56,585 nt of DNA from Planctomycetota bacterium (GTDB lineage: Bacteria > Planctomycetota > Phycisphaerae > Phycisphaerales > SM1A02). This document shows, in pieces, positions 44,278 through 52,661 of this stretch (positions are counted from its first letter, which is position 1; each line of letters opens with the position of its first letter). Both the position numbers and the translations under genes were made by a program. The notes beneath the pieces were generated by a model. It was not told where the DNA came from and did no database searches. It saw only the letters and a program-made list of their open reading frames with translations. The DNA is taken from the NCBI GenBank assembly GCA_022568135.1, contig JADFFQ010000010.1, forward strand, positions 1 to 56,585. Direction: 5' to 3'.

Positions 44278-45168
44278 CTAGACCATGCGGGTCGGCTCAA
44301 CCGACGGCCCCCCTCCCAATACCGGCTGGATCTCGCCCAGCAGATCCTCTGCATAGTTGGTCGATGCCTTGCGGCGGGTGATTGGGCCCTCGGCATCGCC
44401 CCGCAGGAATTGCCGGATCGTCTGTTGACGCTCATCGAGCTGATCCAGTCGCTCGGTTGGATGATCGCGCAGCCGCTCAAAGGCCGCTTTGCGATCAACC
44501 ATCAGCATCCTACCCTGCTCCAGCATCGCCATGCGATCGGCGACCGCAAAGGCCGAGTTCATCTCGTGGGTAACCACCACGCTGGTCACCCCCAGCTTCT
44601 TGGACAGGTCAATGATCAGCCGATCAATCTCGGCGGAGGTCACCGGATCGAGCCCGGCCGACGGCTCGTCGTAAAAGAGAATCTTTGGGTCCAGCGACAG
44701 GGCCCTGGCCAGGCCGGCTCGCTTCTTCATTCCGCCGGATATCTGGGCGGGGTATTTCGCCGCGTGCTCCCGCAAGCCGACCAGCTCGAGTTTGATCTTG
44801 ACCTGAATCTCGATGATGTTGTGGTCGAGCATGGTGTGCTCCTGCAGGGGCAAGGCGACATTCTCGGCCACGGTCATCGAATTGAACAACGCCCCGGACT
44901 GAAAGAGGATGCCGATCTTCTTGCGCAGCTCATTGAGTCCGTCCTCGTCAAGCTCACCGAGCGTGCTGCCGAAGAGCTGAACATGGCCACCGTCGGGGAC
45001 GAGCGACCCGATCATGAGGCGCAGCAACGTTGATTTGCCCGACCCGGAGCCGCCCATGACCACCACCGTCTCGCCGGGAAACACCTCCAGGTTCACCCCG
45101 TCGAGCACGGTCTGGTCGCCGAAGCGCTTGACCAAGTCCCGGACCTCGATCAGCGGTTCATCCGCCAT
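44278..45168 (-). CDS. mlaF: ABC transporter ATP-binding protein (MlaF-like)
   Basis: The protein has 296 residues: Walker A GGSGSGKST (about 36-44), Q-loop region, ABC signature ISGGMKKRAGLARAL, Walker B KILFYDEPSAGLDP and the switch His in VVVTHEMNSA. SGGMKKR rather than SGGQxQR is characteristic of MCE-linked ATPases. It energises retrograde phospholipid traffic with the MCE protein encoded next. Its start lies inside the end of the DUF4190-like gene (11-base overlap), indicating one transcript. The C-terminus is extended by about 30 residues. Confidence 0.9.
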   Translation of the reverse strand: MADEPLIEVRDLVKRFGDQTVLDGVNLEVFPGETVVVMGGSGSGKSTLLRLMIGSLVPDGGHVQLFGSTLGELDEDGLNELRKKIGILFQSGALFNSMTVAENVALPLQEHTMLDHNIIEIQVKIKLELVGLREHAAKYPAQISGGMKKRAGLARALSLDPKILFYDEPSAGLDPVTSAEIDRLIIDLSKKLGVTSVVVTHEMNSAFAVADRMAMLEQGRMLMVDRKAAFERLRDHPTERLDQLDERQQTIRQFLRGDAEGPITRRKASTNYAEDLLGEIQPVLGGGPSVEPTRMV

Positions 45169-45868
45169 CGCCGGTTTCCGGATCGCCGTTGCCGTTCACT
45201 TCAGTCTCGTCGGATTCGCCTTCCGATGGCGGGTAGGTGAGATCGCCGAGGTCGGGGTCGAAGACAGTGAGCGAGGCCGGCTTCATCACCATCCTGTCCG
45301 TACCCTCGTCAAAGAAGATGATTTCAGCCTCGGCGGCGACGGTGTCACGGTCGAAGCTCAGGACGTACGGAAACGGTGCGCTTGGTTGCCCAAAGGCCGG
45401 CTGAGCGGCGCCGCGTCGCTGGTCCAATCGGCTGCCCGTGAACTCGCCGTAGCGGTCCCGAAGCTCGTCGATGAACGCTTGCGCTTCAGCGTCCGTGGCG
45501 TTCGCGCCGGCACCGTGAAACGCATCCTTGAAACCGGCTAGGTCTCCAACAAACCCCGCGGTCAGCGCATCGCGCGGCCCTTTCATCACCGGCACGCCGA
45601 AGGTCTCCCAGAATCGGTAGCCGCCCAAGGTCATCGCACCTGTAAACACGACTCCCATCAGGATTGCCGCCAGCGCGATCCCACGGCCTTTCAGCGCGGG
45701 ATTGCCGCCGATCTTCACCAGGGCCACGATCCCGAGCAACGGGCCGACAATCGTCGCGATCGGGCAGCAGACGATCAAACTGCACACGAGCGATCCGATC
45801 GCCAAGCCGCTGGTCTTTTGCGCTACGGCGTCCGGGACGCCAAACGTGCTTTCGATCCGGCTCATCAA
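45158..45868 (-). CDS. DUF4190-like membrane protein
   Basis: The protein has 236 residues. Two membrane helices (about 20-50 and 63-85) contain SGLAIGSLVCSLIVCCPIAT and GRGIALAAILMGV, the layout of DUF4190 proteins. The remainder is soluble: a helical stretch with DAEAQAFIDELRDRYGEF and a beta-rich part (PYVLSFDRDTVAAEAEIIFF), ending in an acidic tail. The function is unknown. Overlap with mlaF suggests a link to the lipid-transport operon. It occupies the place where the MlaE permease is usual but has too few helices and no MlaE motif to replace it. Confidence 0.7.
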   Translation of the reverse strand: MMSRIESTFGVPDAVAQKTSGLAIGSLVCSLIVCCPIATIVGPLLGIVALVKIGGNPALKGRGIALAAILMGVVFTGAMTLGGYRFWETFGVPVMKGPRDALTAGFVGDLAGFKDAFHGAGANATDAEAQAFIDELRDRYGEFTGSRLDQRRGAAQPAFGQPSAPFPYVLSFDRDTVAAEAEIIFFDEGTDRMVMKPASLTVFDPDLGDLTYPPSEGESDETEVNGNGDPETGDGG

Positions 45869-45993
45869 TGGTGCTCCACACTTGAGTTGGCGGACATCCT
45901 AGCGTCAACGCGCCTCTCTCGCCACGCCGTCGCCGTGGCGTTTCGCCGCGGCTCGCCGACCGGCGTGCCGGGGGCGCAAGGTGAGGTCACCGG

Positions 45994-46010
45994 GCCGCTC
46001 TTGGAGCGGC
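45994..46010. repeat. TAGCC-type hairpin before murD
   Basis: GCCGCTC, loop TTG and GAGCGGC form a 7-bp stem 15 bases before the murD start. On the minus strand it reads TTTAGCCGCCGCTCC, matching the units at 39803-39870. It may affect murD translation. Confidence 0.5.
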
Positions 46011-46025
46011 GGCTAAACTGGTGCG

Positions 46026-47324
46026 ATGCTTGGGGACCTGGTCGGGAAACGCGTCACCCTGATGGGACTCGGCCGCTTCGGCGGCGGGGTTGGAGTGGCT
46101 CGTTGGCTGGCCGAACAAGGCGCGCACGTCCTCGTGACCGATCTCCTGTCGGCCGAGAAGCTTGCCGCGTCCGTACATCAACTTGCGGATCTCGTTGACC
46201 GAGATGCGGTTGTCTTGCGGCTCGGCGAGCACGATGAGCGGGATTTCACAACCCGCGACCTGGTCGTCGCCAACCCGGCCGTGCCCAAGCCCTGGGAGAA
46301 CCATTTTCTGCGGGCCGCCGAGGCCGCCGGTGTCCCGATCACCACTGAGATCCGACTGCTGACCGACCGGCTCAACCGCGATCGGATGATCGGCGTGACG
46401 GGGACCGCGGGAAAATCCACCACCGCTGCAATGATCCACCACATCCTCACTCGTGGAGGTGTGCCCGCACATCTCGGCGGGAACATCGGCGGGTCGCTGC
46501 TCGACCGGCTCGACACGATCGAAGCCAACGACTGGATTGTGCTGGAGCTTTCCAGTGCCATGCTCCATTGGCTGGGCGAAGGGGTGGGGTACCGCGGGGC
46601 AGCCGGCTTCTCCCCGCGCATCGCCATCCTCACGAATCTCCAACCCAACCACCTCGACTGGCATGGGACGCTCGAACACTATCAACAGTGCAAGCAGAAC
46701 ATCTTCGGGTATCAACGGCGTACTGACCGGTCCATCAAGCTCGATGACATCGACCCGGCCGCAGCACACGTTGGACTGCGGATTCCTGGCCGGCACAACC
46801 AGCTCAACGCGCAGTTTGCGATGGCCGCGGCCTCGACGGCCACCGGCCTGCGCCCCACCGAGGCTGCCAATCTGCTGTCTGATTTTGCGGGCCTGCCTCA
46901 TCGCCTCCAACTCATCGCCGAGCACGATGGCCTGCGGTTCTACGACGATTCCAAATCCACCACGCCGCAGGCAACCTGCCTTGCCGTTGCGGCATTGGGC
47001 GATCCCGCAAGAGTTCACCTGATCGCAGGCGGCTACGACAAAGGGATCGATCTGTCACCGATCGAGAAGCTTGCGTCGCAGCTCGCCGGCCTGTACACGA
47101 TTGGCGACACGGGGCCGGGGCTGGCGCAGCGCGGCGGCGCGTATTGCACCACGCTGCACCGCGCCGTCGAAACCGCCGTGGCACGGATGCGAGCAGGCGA
47201 CGTGCTATTGCTGAGTCCCGGATGCGCAAGTTGGGACCAATTCGACAACTACGAACAGCGCGGCGAAGCGTTTTGTCGCCACGTTGCCGCCCAGATTGCC
47301 TCGACGGCTCGTTCCGTTTCGTGA
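46026..47324 (+). CDS. murD: UDP-N-acetylmuramoyl-L-alanine--D-glutamate ligase
   Basis: MurD adds D-Glu to UDP-MurNAc-L-Ala using ATP. The product has 432 residues. The N-terminal UDP-binding fold shows VTLMGLGRFGGGVGVARWL, and the ATP loop is GVTGTAGKSTT (about 123-133). Then come ILTNLQPNHLDWHGTLEHY with the K in QQCKQNIF, and GLPHRLQLI with YDDSKSTTPQAT. The terminal LLSPGCASWDQFDNYEQRGEAF closes the family pattern. It is a single gene, convergent with the zincin peptidase gene across a palindromic repeat. Confidence 0.95.
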   Translation: MLGDLVGKRVTLMGLGRFGGGVGVARWLAEQGAHVLVTDLLSAEKLAASVHQLADLVDRDAVVLRLGEHDERDFTTRDLVVANPAVPKPWENHFLRAAEAAGVPITTEIRLLTDRLNRDRMIGVTGTAGKSTTAAMIHHILTRGGVPAHLGGNIGGSLLDRLDTIEANDWIVLELSSAMLHWLGEGVGYRGAAGFSPRIAILTNLQPNHLDWHGTLEHYQQCKQNIFGYQRRTDRSIKLDDIDPAAAHVGLRIPGRHNQLNAQFAMAAASTATGLRPTEAANLLSDFAGLPHRLQLIAEHDGLRFYDDSKSTTPQATCLAVAALGDPARVHLIAGGYDKGIDLSPIEKLASQLAGLYTIGDTGPGLAQRGGAYCTTLHRAVETAVARMRAGDVLLLSPGCASWDQFDNYEQRGEAFCRHVAAQIASTARSVS

Positions 47325-47328
47325 GAGA

Positions 47329-47378
47329 TAGCCGGCGGGCTACGCCCGCCGGTACCGGGACGCGTAGCGTCCCGGCTA
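47329..47378. repeat. TAGCC-bounded palindrome between murD and peptidase gene
   Basis: This is a sister copy of 30132-30181, with about 45 of 50 bases equal. The hairpins are CCGGCGGGC/GCCCGCCGG and CCGGGACGC/GCGTCCCGG. Several differences preserve pairing. It lies between convergent genes and is probably a bidirectional terminator. Confidence 0.75.
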
Positions 47379-47397
47379 CTGAAAGATGCGCCGTCGA

Positions 47398-47820
47398 TCA
47401 CTCGTAACCCAGCTCGGCCAGCTCGTCCTCCTCCAGGCCGAAGTGGTGGCCCATTTCGTGGAGCAACGTGATACGAATTTCGCCGGCCACCGCGTCGGCA
47501 CCCCCCTGCGGCCGGCCGTGCTCGTCCTCTGATCGCTCCCAGCCCCCCGCCTGCATGACAACCCCCTCCCGGAAGATCTGAATCGACTCCGGCGGATTCA
47601 CACCCTCGGTCACCGATCGTTCAGTCAGCGGCACGCCGGTGTACAGCCCGCACAGCGACTGGTCGTCGTGATCCAGCCCGAACTCGTGCAGCAGTTGTCG
47701 CGACGGCCGATCCTCGACCACCAGCGGAGCCTCTTCAAGTAGCTCGTGGAGGCGCGGCGGCAATGACGCCAGGACCTGCTCAAGCAGCGCATCGAACATC
47801 ATGCGCTGGGCTTCGATCAT
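47398..47820 (-). CDS. zincin-like metallopeptidase family protein
   Basis: The protein has 140 residues. The C-terminal motif LLHEMGHHFGLEEDELAELGY fits the HExxHxxGxxE pattern of small zincins (the family with TLxHExxHxFGxxEExLxxLG). The middle shows a P-loop-free beta region with LYTGVPLTERS and ESIQIFREGVV, also typical of it. The physiological substrate is unknown. ATG 47820 is chosen since it overlaps the pyrD stop by four bases (ATGA), indicating translational coupling. Confidence 0.82.
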   Translation of the reverse strand: MIEAQRMMFDALLEQVLASLPPRLHELLEEAPLVVEDRPSRQLLHEFGLDHDDQSLCGLYTGVPLTERSVTEGVNPPESIQIFREGVVMQAGGWERSEDEHGRPQGGADAVAGEIRITLLHEMGHHFGLEEDELAELGYE

Positions 47821-48743
47821 CGCGGCTTCACCTGACCGACGAGTTCGCGTACGGATGAACATCCCTGTCGCTGCACCCACCGGGCAAGACCCTTCAGCAC
47901 GGCCTTGGGTGAGCGAGGATCGACAAACAGGGCGGTGCCCATGCCCACCGCGGTGGCCCCGGCCAGGATGAACTCGGCGGCGTCAGGCCACCTCATCACG
48001 CCGCCCAGCCCGATCAGCGGCACCCCGGCCGGCCCCGCCGCCGCGTGGTAGACCTCATGGACCATCCGCAGAGCAATGGGATGGATCGCCGGTCCGCTGA
48101 GACCGCCAGACCCCCGGCTAAGGCGGGGTGTCCCGGCCTCCACGTCGATCGCCATCGCCGACATCGTGTTGATCAAGGTCAAGCCGTCTGCTCCCGCTTC
48201 GATCGCGGCCCCGGCCATAGCCACGATGTCGCCGACGTTAGGCGACAATTTGACCAACATCTTGGTTCTCTTGAGGGCGGGTCGAACCTCGCCCAGCAGT
48301 TCGCGCAGCTGATCGGGGTCCTCACCGAAGACCAGCCCGTCTTGGGTGTTGGGGCACGACACGTTCAACTCGACCAAGGGCAGACAATCCTCGGCATCGA
48401 ATGCCGCCGCGACCGCGACATAGTCCTCGATGCTGTTGCCGGCAATTGATCCAATGAGAACCGTGTCCAGTCCAGCCGCCGCGGGCAGCTTCTGGGTCAA
48501 AAACCGCTGCAACCCGACGTTGGCCAACCCCACAGCGTTGAGCATGCCCAGGGGAACCTCGACCAGCCGCCAGGGCGGATGGCCCTCGCGCGGTTGGGAG
48601 GTGATCGACTTGGTGACCATCGCGCCAAGCCGGCTCGGGTCCAGCACGTCGGCGAACTCGTCCACGTAGCCGCAGGTCCCCGCCGCGGCCACAATCGGGT
48701 TGCGCAGCACAACGCCCGCCAGGCTCACGGACATGTCCACCAT
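47817..48743 (-). CDS. pyrD: dihydroorotate dehydrogenase, class 1
   Basis: PyrD oxidises dihydroorotate to orotate in pyrimidine synthesis. The product has 308 residues, a TIM-barrel flavoprotein. It shows NPIVAAAGTCGY, the catalytic Cys in VELNVSCPNT (class 1 hallmark), the Lys in MLVKLSPNV, NTMSAMAIDVE and the FMN-phosphate motif LIGLGGVMRWPDAAEFILAGATAVGMGT, split here as LIGLGGVM and AGATAVGMGT. Length and motifs fit the 1B type, which needs the PyrK iron-sulfur subunit for NAD, but no pyrK is nearby. MSVSL three codons in is an alternative start. Confidence 0.93.
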   Translation of the reverse strand: MVDMSVSLAGVVLRNPIVAAAGTCGYVDEFADVLDPSRLGAMVTKSITSQPREGHPPWRLVEVPLGMLNAVGLANVGLQRFLTQKLPAAAGLDTVLIGSIAGNSIEDYVAVAAAFDAEDCLPLVELNVSCPNTQDGLVFGEDPDQLRELLGEVRPALKRTKMLVKLSPNVGDIVAMAGAAIEAGADGLTLINTMSAMAIDVEAGTPRLSRGSGGLSGPAIHPIALRMVHEVYHAAAGPAGVPLIGLGGVMRWPDAAEFILAGATAVGMGTALFVDPRSPKAVLKGLARWVQRQGCSSVRELVGQVKPR

Positions 48744-48831
48744 GATGCGGGTTGTATCACATCTACCCAGACGCGGTCGGAGCTATGATGCGTCAGCCCA
48801 AGGAAAGCACACGTGAAGGAACCATCCCGCT

Positions 48832-49470
48832 ATGAGCAATCCTGACGAGCGAATCGCCCAGTTCGAGCACATGGCCGCTGAGGACCCGGACAATGCAATG
48901 GCTCATTTCAGTCTGGGCAGTGCCTACCTTGGTGCCCAGCGCCACGCCGATGCGGCCGCAAGCTTCCAGCGATGCATCGAGCTGAACAGCGAGATGAGCA
49001 AGGCTTATCAGTTGGCCGCAGCGGCCCTCATCGATTCCGGTCACGAGGACCGTGCCGCTGAGATCCTCATCACCGGCTACGAGGTGGCTGCCCGCCGGGG
49101 CGACATGATGCCGAAGAACGCCATCGCCGAGCTGTTGAAGCGAATCGGCCGTGAGCCGCCGGAACTTTCCGACTCCGACCAGGCCAAGGCTGACCAGATC
49201 GAGCGAAGCGACGTGTTTACCTGCCAGCACACCGGCCGGCCGGGGACGCAGTTGCCCGAGCCGCCGATGCGGGGCGCGCTCGGTCAGTGGATCTACGAAC
49301 ACATCTCCTCGGAAACCTGGGGCGAGTGGATCGGCCAGGGCACGAAGGTCATCAACGAGCTTCGCCTGGATTTTTCCCGCGAACAGGACCAGCGAGTTTT
49401 CGATGAACACATGTGCGAGTTCCTGGGGATCGACGACGCGCTGTACGGGCAGTTGACGCAGAAGGCTTGA
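48832..49470 (+). CDS. TPR protein fused to a YggX-like Fe(2+)-trafficking domain
   Basis: The protein has 212 residues. Residues about 5-105 form two or three TPR-like helical pairs (NAMAHFSLGSAYLGAQRHADA, split here as AMAHFSLGSAYLG). Residues about 128-206 match the YggX family: the redox Cys131 in FTCQHTG, then LGQWIYEHISSETWGEW, TKVINELRLDF and MCEFLGID. YggX in enterobacteria protects iron-sulfur clusters under oxidative stress; the TPR part may recruit a partner. GAAGGAACC lies before the ATG. The gene has its own transcription unit, divergent from pyrD. Confidence 0.82.
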   Translation: MSNPDERIAQFEHMAAEDPDNAMAHFSLGSAYLGAQRHADAAASFQRCIELNSEMSKAYQLAAAALIDSGHEDRAAEILITGYEVAARRGDMMPKNAIAELLKRIGREPPELSDSDQAKADQIERSDVFTCQHTGRPGTQLPEPPMRGALGQWIYEHISSETWGEWIGQGTKVINELRLDFSREQDQRVFDEHMCEFLGIDDALYGQLTQKA

Positions 49471-49565
49471 GGCTTGCCATGTTTCGCGGGCGGGCTTGCC
49501 CCGCCGTGAAGCCACGCGCGTGCTTCGATCCGTATCTTGCTCGTGCTTTGACCCGGACCTTCCTC

Positions 49566-49583
49566 GTCCCGACAAGTCGGGAC
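49566..49583. terminator. bidirectional hairpin between TPR-YggX and BatA-like genes
   Basis: GTCCCGAC, loop AA and GTCGGGAC give a perfect 8-bp stem between convergent genes. The flanks CTTCCTC and TCGTCAGGACC are partly complementary, which would extend the structure. Confidence 0.5.
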
Positions 49584-49615
49584 TCGTCAGGACCGGCTTC
49601 TTACCCTTCTGCCCC

Positions 49616-49647
49616 GATGCCTTGGTGCCTTGATGCCTTGATGCCTT
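49616..49647. repeat. octamer array before the BatA-like gene stop
   Basis: Four units of GRTGCCTT (GATGCCTT, GGTGCCTT, GATGCCTT, GATGCCTT) lie between the hairpin and the stop at 49652. They have the same unit and sense as 31315-31370. Confidence 0.75.
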
Positions 49648-49651
49648 CTTT

Positions 49652-51643
49652 TCAAATGTACGCCTTGCGGTGGTAGATCCACCACTCAAGCATAATCACG
49701 GCGAGGCAGAGCCCGATCGCCCACGGCCACAGCGGCGTGTATTGGGTGGCGCCGGCGCCGGCGACATAGACATCTTCCTCTTTGGCCAGTATTCGCTCAA
49801 CGGGGCGAATGTCACCCTCGCGGTCGCTGAGCAGGTTGACGGCGAACGCCCGGCTGTGCTTCTCATCGCTCCCGGGCATCGACCAGGTCAAAGCATAGAT
49901 CCCGGACAATCGGATCGGCCCCCAACTGAACAACGCCGGATCGAGCGGGTCGAGCCGTTGGGTACCGCCGTCAGGCAGATGAAGGTCGATCCGGTCTGCG
50001 GCCACCGGCAGCCGAGTTGTCAGCGCCTCGCCGGGGACAAAGCTGGTGGCGCTGATCGCTTCGCCTGCGTGGCCGAGGTATTCCACCGCATTGACGATGA
50101 ACGTGACGAACGAGCGGAGGAACGGCCAGTTGCTGTCCAGCGGATCGAACGTGACACAGATCGCCTGCATCTGCCCGCGAGAGACCGCAACGATCGCCGG
50201 GCCCCGGCTGCCTTCGGCTAACACCTGCACGTCGTCAGCCGGTTGAAGGAGATGAAACCTGGAAATGTACAGCTGGTCCAGGTTCACGAACCGAAACACG
50301 GGGTGGTTGTCAGCCACATCGAGGATCAACTGACCCTCACCCCGGCCGAACTCGTTGAGCCCCTCCAACGGCGGCGTCGAGCCGAGGGTGAGGTATCGTC
50401 CCGGCGGCATCAATTGCGATTGCGGGGCATAATCGTCAAACACCACCACGTCGTATTGATCGATGGCCCCCTGCTCAGCGAGCGTCTCATAGCGAGACGC
50501 TGTGAGGACCTCCATCTGCTGGATTGATCCAATCCCCTCCAACGCGGTCCGAAGCAGGAAGCTCTTGGGGGCGACCAACGCGACGGTCAGGCGTTTGGCC
50601 GGCGGCACCACAAGCCGGGCCGCATTATCAGCTGCCAGATCATCGTCGCGAAGGCTGGCGACCTCGATCACCACCCCGCGCGGCTGCTCGAAGGGCGTGA
50701 AAACCACATTGCGGCGCTGCGCAACCAGCGCACCGGTCGAAGCATCGATCTGGGCCGGGCCGATCGTGACCTCTTCGATTGCCCGGACCACGCCATCGAC
50801 CGAAAGTTGTATGTCGCTGGTGACGGGCTTGGTGTTGAAGTTCGCCAGCGAAGCGAAGACCTCAACCGCAGTGGGACGATCGTAGGGCCGCTCAATGGAA
50901 ATGACCGTAACCGCCACGTTGTCCGGCTCCGGCGAGCCGACCGGGTGATACAGCATCGTCTCGCCGCGAAGCACCTGCTCGTCCAGGTCGGCGATCCGAC
51001 CGTCGCTGAACAGTTCCAGCGTGGCCGGATCCCCCACCGGACGGTCCGACTCAGGATCGGGATTCGTGGTGTAGGCCCGCGCCAAAGTCAACGCTTCGGT
51101 GATGCGGCTCTCGCCGTGCGTGGGTTGGATGCGGTCGATGGCCCCAAGCAACTGCGCCTTGGAGTCGGTGAACCGGCAATAGACCTCGGCCCGATCGGAG
51201 AAGGCGATCACCATCGTCTGACCGGCCGAAGAGCTGAACAGCCCTCGGTCGTAGAGCGTTTCGATGCGGTCCCGGGCCCGCCGTTTCGCTTCATCGAGGC
51301 GGGTGGCGGCGCCCTGGAGGTCAACGTCAGTCGCGGTCATCGAGGCGGAGTTGTCAATCAGGATGACCGTCTTGCCGGTGGTTCGTTGGCCGGCCTGCAC
51401 CTGCGGCTGCATGATGGCCAGCGCCAGCAGTACGAGTACCAGGAGTTGCAACAACAGCAGGATGCTGCGCCGAAGCCGCTGAAACGGGGCGTTGGCCCGC
51501 AGGTCCTCGATCGAGCGCTGCCACAACAAGGTGCAAGCGATCGGTTGGGTGCGCCGCCGCAGCTTGAGGAAGTACAACAAGATCAGGGGCGGGATCACGA
51601 CCGCCGCGAGGATCAGGCCGGCTGGGACCGAAAGCCAACTCAC
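49652..51643 (-). CDS. BatA/VWA-domain membrane protein
   Basis: The protein has 663 residues. Two N-terminal membrane helices (about 8-28 and 60-84, PAGLILAAVVIPPLILLYFLK and LLLLQLLVLVLLALAIMQ) carry the BatA-type start. A VWA domain follows with the MIDAS motif DNSASM (about 97-102), then a beta-rich region (about 220-600) and a final membrane helix (about 637-657). VWA proteins of this type assemble with MoxR ATPases and DUF58 proteins. The start overlaps the DUF58 stop by four bases (ATGA). The substrate is unknown; aerotolerance and envelope-stress roles have been proposed for related loci. Confidence 0.85.
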   Translation of the reverse strand: MSWLSVPAGLILAAVVIPPLILLYFLKLRRRTQPIACTLLWQRSIEDLRANAPFQRLRRSILLLLQLLVLVLLALAIMQPQVQAGQRTTGKTVILIDNSASMTATDVDLQGAATRLDEAKRRARDRIETLYDRGLFSSSAGQTMVIAFSDRAEVYCRFTDSKAQLLGAIDRIQPTHGESRITEALTLARAYTTNPDPESDRPVGDPATLELFSDGRIADLDEQVLRGETMLYHPVGSPEPDNVAVTVISIERPYDRPTAVEVFASLANFNTKPVTSDIQLSVDGVVRAIEEVTIGPAQIDASTGALVAQRRNVVFTPFEQPRGVVIEVASLRDDDLAADNAARLVVPPAKRLTVALVAPKSFLLRTALEGIGSIQQMEVLTASRYETLAEQGAIDQYDVVVFDDYAPQSQLMPPGRYLTLGSTPPLEGLNEFGRGEGQLILDVADNHPVFRFVNLDQLYISRFHLLQPADDVQVLAEGSRGPAIVAVSRGQMQAICVTFDPLDSNWPFLRSFVTFIVNAVEYLGHAGEAISATSFVPGEALTTRLPVAADRIDLHLPDGGTQRLDPLDPALFSWGPIRLSGIYALTWSMPGSDEKHSRAFAVNLLSDREGDIRPVERILAKEEDVYVAGAGATQYTPLWPWAIGLCLAVIMLEWWIYHRKAYI

Positions 51644-52569
51644 TTCAACAGCCCCCGCTTGCGCAGGTAATCAAGCAGCAGTGTGGTGAGGTCGGTGGCG
51701 GTGTCGATGGTCAGGTGCGAGATCGCCCGCCGCACGCAAAAATCGCGCAAGCGCCCGCAATAGGCGTCCAGATTCTCCTTGTATCGCTTCAGCAGGGCGG
51801 CGCTGATGGTGACTTCCGCCGTATCTTCGTCCTCGATGTCGGTCAGGCGAAGATCACCCGCCAGACCGTGCTTGCCGGGATCGATTTCTTCGGGGCTAAG
51901 AATCTGCAGGCAGAAGGTGTCGTAGCCTCCGCCGGCCAGGTATCGCAGTCCCTTCTCATAGCTCTCCTTGAACATAAAATCGGAGAGGATGATCATCACC
52001 CCTTTACCCTGTCGGGAAAGGGCAATGTGGCGCATCGCGTCGTTGAAGGCGCTCGCGTCTCCGGGCTCCAGGTCCAGTAGCCACGTGCCCATCTCCCGCG
52101 TGCGCCGCCGGCCCCTGAGGTTCGGTAGCGGCTGCACACCCTCGCGGCTAAACGCGTAGAGCGTGACACGGTTGTGGTTGACCAGCCCGATGTAGCCCAG
52201 AGCCATGGCGAGTCGCCGGGCAAAGACGAACTTGTTGGGGTTGCCCCAATCCATTGATGCGCTGGCGTCGATGGCGATCAACAGCGACAGGTCCTCCTCT
52301 TCGAGGAACATCTTGAGGAAGAGCCGGTCGAGCCGAGCGTAGACGTTCCAATCAACGAACCGCAGGTCGTCGCCGTGGACGTAGTGGCGGTAGTCGGCGA
52401 ACTCCACGCTCACGCCGCGCCTCTTGGACCGCCGCTCACCCTGAAGTTTGCCCGCAAATATCTTGCGCGACAACACGTCAACCTGATCGAGCTTGGCCAT
52501 CAGCTCGCTGTCGATCAGCTCATCGACGCGCTTCGGTCGAGGCTCGGTTGAGACGCCGAATTCAGGCAT
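51640..52569 (-). CDS. DUF58 protein
   Basis: The protein has 309 residues and no membrane helix. It shows the DUF58 signature GDDLRFVDWNVYARLDRLFLKMF followed by a VWA-like start AIDASASMDWG (MIDAS) and VMIILSDFM. It lies between moxR and a BatA-like gene, the usual order in MoxR loci. DUF58 proteins are thought to act as partners of MoxR ATPases in assembling or activating membrane complexes. ATG 52569 (MPEFGVS) is preferred over ATG 52590, since the extension overlaps a palindromic repeat. Confidence 0.87.
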   Translation of the reverse strand: MPEFGVSTEPRPKRVDELIDSELMAKLDQVDVLSRKIFAGKLQGERRSKRRGVSVEFADYRHYVHGDDLRFVDWNVYARLDRLFLKMFLEEEDLSLLIAIDASASMDWGNPNKFVFARRLAMALGYIGLVNHNRVTLYAFSREGVQPLPNLRGRRRTREMGTWLLDLEPGDASAFNDAMRHIALSRQGKGVMIILSDFMFKESYEKGLRYLAGGGYDTFCLQILSPEEIDPGKHGLAGDLRLTDIEDEDTAEVTISAALLKRYKENLDAYCGRLRDFCVRRAISHLTIDTATDLTTLLLDYLRKRGLLK

Positions 52570-52582
52570 GGGTGGATCATAG

Positions 52583-52647
52583 CCCCGCATGCATATGCGG
52601 GGGATGAGCCCGCGTCAGGACTCAAGCCCGCGGATATGCATCCGCGG
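52583..52647. repeat. pair of palindromes between moxR and the DUF58 gene
   Basis: CCCCGCAT-GCAT-ATGCGGGG (52583-52602) and CCGCGGAT-ATGC-ATCCGCGG (52628-52647) each have an 8-bp stem and four-base loop. On the minus strand the second reads TAGCCGCGGAT and onward. The hairpins lie in an intercistronic gap and may tune the ratio of the two products. Confidence 0.6.
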
Positions 52648-52661
52648 CTATCACGTTCAAT

